Below, in pieces: positions 62,093 through 64,000 of a stretch of DNA of 64,000 nucleotides. The position numbers and the translations under genes were made by a program. Within the stretch, counting starts at the first letter, position 1. Each line of letters begins with the position of its first letter. The DNA comes from G965232465 sp965276005 (GTDB lineage Bacteria; Pseudomonadota; Alphaproteobacteria; JAQWUY01): positions 2,604,001-2,668,000 of the forward strand of contig OZ254962.1 in the NCBI GenBank assembly GCA_965276005.1, in the 5' to 3' direction. Below the pieces are notes generated by a model. That model saw nothing but the letters and a program-made list of their open reading frames with translations, was not told where the DNA came from and did no database searches.

Positions 62093-62931
62093 AAACTATA
62101 GGACAGGGCATAGTGTTTGTTTTGGTGTATCCGTTTTTGGTGCTGATGCGTATATTGCCGTTGTCGGCAGCGGAGGCGGTGGCACAGGCACTGATAGGTT
62201 TTATGGGACCGAAAACCCCTATAAATCGGCGGGTACTGTACGGGTTGCGGCTGGCATTTCCCCATAAATCAGACAGGCAAAATGCCAATCTTGCCCGTGC
62301 CAATTGGCGGCATTATGGGGTCAATCTTGCCCATGCGATTCAACTGGACAATCCACAGTTGGTACACCGCACAGATGTGCAGGGCTGGCACCATTTACAG
62401 GACGCATATGCACAGGGCAAGGGCGTATTTGTGCTGTCCGCTCATGTGGGGGTGTGGGATGTGATTTGTGCGGTGATAAAACACCGCTTGCAGGCGACCG
62501 ATACCGTATACCGTCCCATAGACAATGTGTTTTTAAACCGCTGGTTTGAAAAATATCGCTTGCGGGTGTATAAATCGCTCATCACCAAGGGGCCCACCGC
62601 TGGCAAGCGGATTTTAAAATCCATACGGGCGGGCGGTATTGTGCCGATGATGTCCGATCAAAAGATGTGGGACGGGGTGCAAGTCCCCTATTTTCGAATC
62701 CCTGCATTAACCGCATCGGGGGCGGTGGTGCTGGGGGCAAAATTACAAGTCCCGGTTATCCCCATATATGCGGTCAAGATCGGCAACCGCTTTAAGATGG
62801 TGGTCGAACCGCCCATGTCCCTGACCGGCAACACAGAATATGACGCTAGGCAAATGAATCAGATTTTTGAAAAATGGGTAACCGCCCATCCGGATCAATA
62901 TTTTTCTTTTACCCATAACCGCTGGTCGTAA
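62089..62931 (+). CDS. lpxL: Lipid A late acyltransferase (LpxL/HtrB family)
   Basis: 280 residues: one N-terminal membrane helix, the H-x4-D catalytic motif HVGVWD near 121, MMSDQKMWDGVQVPYFRIPA near 191 and QYFSFTHNRWS ending. It adds a secondary acyl chain to Kdo2-lipid IV-A. Last gene of the acyltransferase-waaA-lpxK-lpxL operon. Confidence 0.88.
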   Translation: MKTIGQGIVFVLVYPFLVLMRILPLSAAEAVAQALIGFMGPKTPINRRVLYGLRLAFPHKSDRQNANLARANWRHYGVNLAHAIQLDNPQLVHRTDVQGWHHLQDAYAQGKGVFVLSAHVGVWDVICAVIKHRLQATDTVYRPIDNVFLNRWFEKYRLRVYKSLITKGPTAGKRILKSIRAGGIVPMMSDQKMWDGVQVPYFRIPALTASGAVVLGAKLQVPVIPIYAVKIGNRFKMVVEPPMSLTGNTEYDARQMNQIFEKWVTAHPDQYFSFTHNRWS

Positions 62932-62953
62932 CGGTATAAAAAATATAAAGTGA

Positions 62954-62971
62954 GATGGGTTACCACCCATC
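62954..62971. other. Hairpin after lpxL
   Basis: GATGGGT (62954-62960) pairs with ACCCATC (62965-62971), loop TACC; flanked by AT-rich sequence but no clear T-run. Possible operon end. Confidence 0.35.
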
Positions 62972-63104
62972 GCAAACAAAATTATATTGACAACGAATCT
63001 TTTATTTGATAGTGTGAGTCTATGGTGGGCTGGGGTAAAGAAGCATAATTGCCATTTTCTAAGTGGTATGTTACAGCAACTAGAGTATTATAAGGGAGAG
63101 CAAT

Positions 63105-64000
63105 ATGTTTAAAAGACTATTTTTGATTTTTTACATGTGTGTTTTGTCGTCTTTTTCTGTGTCGGCGATTGCCGGCGGTTTAAAGGGCTGGAATCAGCAC
63201 GCTGTGGGGTATCCCGTAAGCGATGGCATGGAGTATTTTATTGAAACGCTGGAAAAAAACAGCAATGGTAAATTTGCCGGTAAAATTTACCACGGGGCGG
63301 TGTTGGGTAAACAGGCAGATGCGGTCAATCAAATGCGTTTGGGCGGTATCGATTTTGCCGTATTTTCGCTGGGCTGGATGGTCAATTCTGTACCTGCTGC
63401 GGGTGTTGTTTCTTTGCCGTTTGTGTTTAAGAGCGAACAACACAGCTACCGGGCGGTCGATGGTGCCTTTGGCGACATGTTGTCGAAGCAAATTGAGAAC
63501 AAGAACTTGGTACCACTGGGGTATTATGCAGCGGGATCCCGTTCGTTTTACAACAGCAAAAAACCCATTTATACAGTTGCCGATCTGCAGGGTATGAAAG
63601 TACGGGTTATGGGCAACCAAATTTTTGTCGACATGATGACACAATTAGGGGCAAACGCTACTCCAATGGCATTTGGTGAAGTGTATCAAGCCTTAAAGAC
63701 AGGGGTTATCGATGGGGCAGAAAACAGCTGGCCTTCGTACCACAGCACCAACCATTTCGAAGTGGCACAGTACTATTCTGGCAGCCAACATTTGATTATT
63801 CCAGAGTGCTTGTGCGTATCGAAGAAAAGATGGAATACGCTGTCGGCGGCGGAAAAAACAATGTGGCGGCAAGCGGCAAAGGAAAGCGTCGAGTTCCAAC
63901 GCAAAAAATGGGTAGCCTACGCAGAAAAATCCAAGCGAGAAGTTTTGGCACGGGGGGTAAAATACAACCCTATTGCCAACAAACAACCGTTTCAAGATGC
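63105..64000 (+). CDS. dctP: TRAP transporter substrate-binding protein DctP (3' partial)
   Basis: 298 codons before the right edge. Start ATG 63105 follows AAGGGAGAG. Signal peptide ending near SAIAG (about 24), then the DctP domain: KIYHGAVLGKQADAVNQMRLG, SLPFVFKSEQHSYRAVDG, the ligand-binding Arg region MKVRVMGNQIFVDMMTQLGA near 165-184 and VYQALKTGVIDGAENSW near 195. It binds a carboxylate (dicarboxylate or sugar acid) for the DctQ/DctM membrane subunits, which should follow beyond the edge. Confidence 0.9.
   Translation, partial: MFKRLFLIFYMCVLSSFSVSAIAGGLKGWNQHAVGYPVSDGMEYFIETLEKNSNGKFAGKIYHGAVLGKQADAVNQMRLGGIDFAVFSLGWMVNSVPAAGVVSLPFVFKSEQHSYRAVDGAFGDMLSKQIENKNLVPLGYYAAGSRSFYNSKKPIYTVADLQGMKVRVMGNQIFVDMMTQLGANATPMAFGEVYQALKTGVIDGAENSWPSYHSTNHFEVAQYYSGSQHLIIPECLCVSKKRWNTLSAAEKTMWRQAAKESVEFQRKKWVAYAEKSKREVLARGVKYNPIANKQPFQD

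Overview
The window looks like chromosomal DNA of an alphaproteobacterium. The clearest markers are a C4-pathway 5-aminolevulinate synthase (hemA), the lysophospholipid acyltransferase / waaA / lpxK / lpxL lipid A-Kdo block, RpiR/MurR- and LacI-controlled uptake operons, tripartite tricarboxylate (TTT) and TRAP binding-protein transporters, and an initiator tRNA with an A29-U41 pair. I cannot name the genus. By eye most of the DNA is near half G+C. Three patches are visibly AT-rich: the McrBC cassette (about 31640-34980), a regulator-lipoprotein islet (about 44960-46260) and a methyltransferase remnant (56596-56843).

Layout. 1-4131 (+): the 3' part of an envelope-lipid operon (cyclopropane-fatty-acid synthase, chalcone-isomerase-like protein, MFS carrier, DUF3833 lipoprotein, SDR). 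4618-8856: LacI regulator divergent from a TTT transporter (tctC-tctB-tctA). 8939-19341 (+): a carbohydrate/polyol uptake and catabolism locus: SDR, ABC binding protein, two permeases, a 55-residue membrane protein, two ATPases, aldehyde dehydrogenase, HAD phosphatase, RpiR regulator, rpiA. One motif is repeated before the SDR and before the binding protein. 19481-25342 (+): a glycan block resembling Campylobacter pglC/pglE/pglF, with a GNAT acetyltransferase and a GT39/ArnT-type lipid-linked-sugar transferase. 25434-27702 (-): 2-hydroxyacid dehydrogenase, universal stress protein, kdsB. 27766-31601: cbiB, cobQ, nhaA and the initiator tRNA. 32935-34889 plus mcrC: an McrBC-type restriction cassette with a 22-codon ORF wedged between mcrB and mcrC.

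34984-44686 (-): a tightly packed nine-gene operon joining a branched-chain-type ABC importer to a LivF/Tm-1-like fusion, a PEP-hydrolase-like TIM barrel, a flotillin-like SPFH protein and two SRPBCC proteins. This is the most unusual assembly in the window. The Tm-1-like and TIM-barrel genes lie side by side; they correspond to the two halves of the plant Tm-1 resistance protein.

44964-49564: XRE regulator, two lipoproteins, trpS and an OmpR-family two-component system. 49798-55199 (+): two small exported proteins, then a 1399-residue two-partner-secretion-type adhesin. It carries an in-frame run of 15 G near its 5' end (a likely phase-variation switch) and six FG-GAP-like repeats. 55216-62931: ung, ubiX, a degraded D12-class adenine methyltransferase, hemA, a TrxR-like ferredoxin-NADP reductase, then the acyltransferase-waaA-lpxK-lpxL operon. 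A TRAP (DctP) binding protein runs off the right edge. No phage, insertion sequence or CRISPR array was seen.
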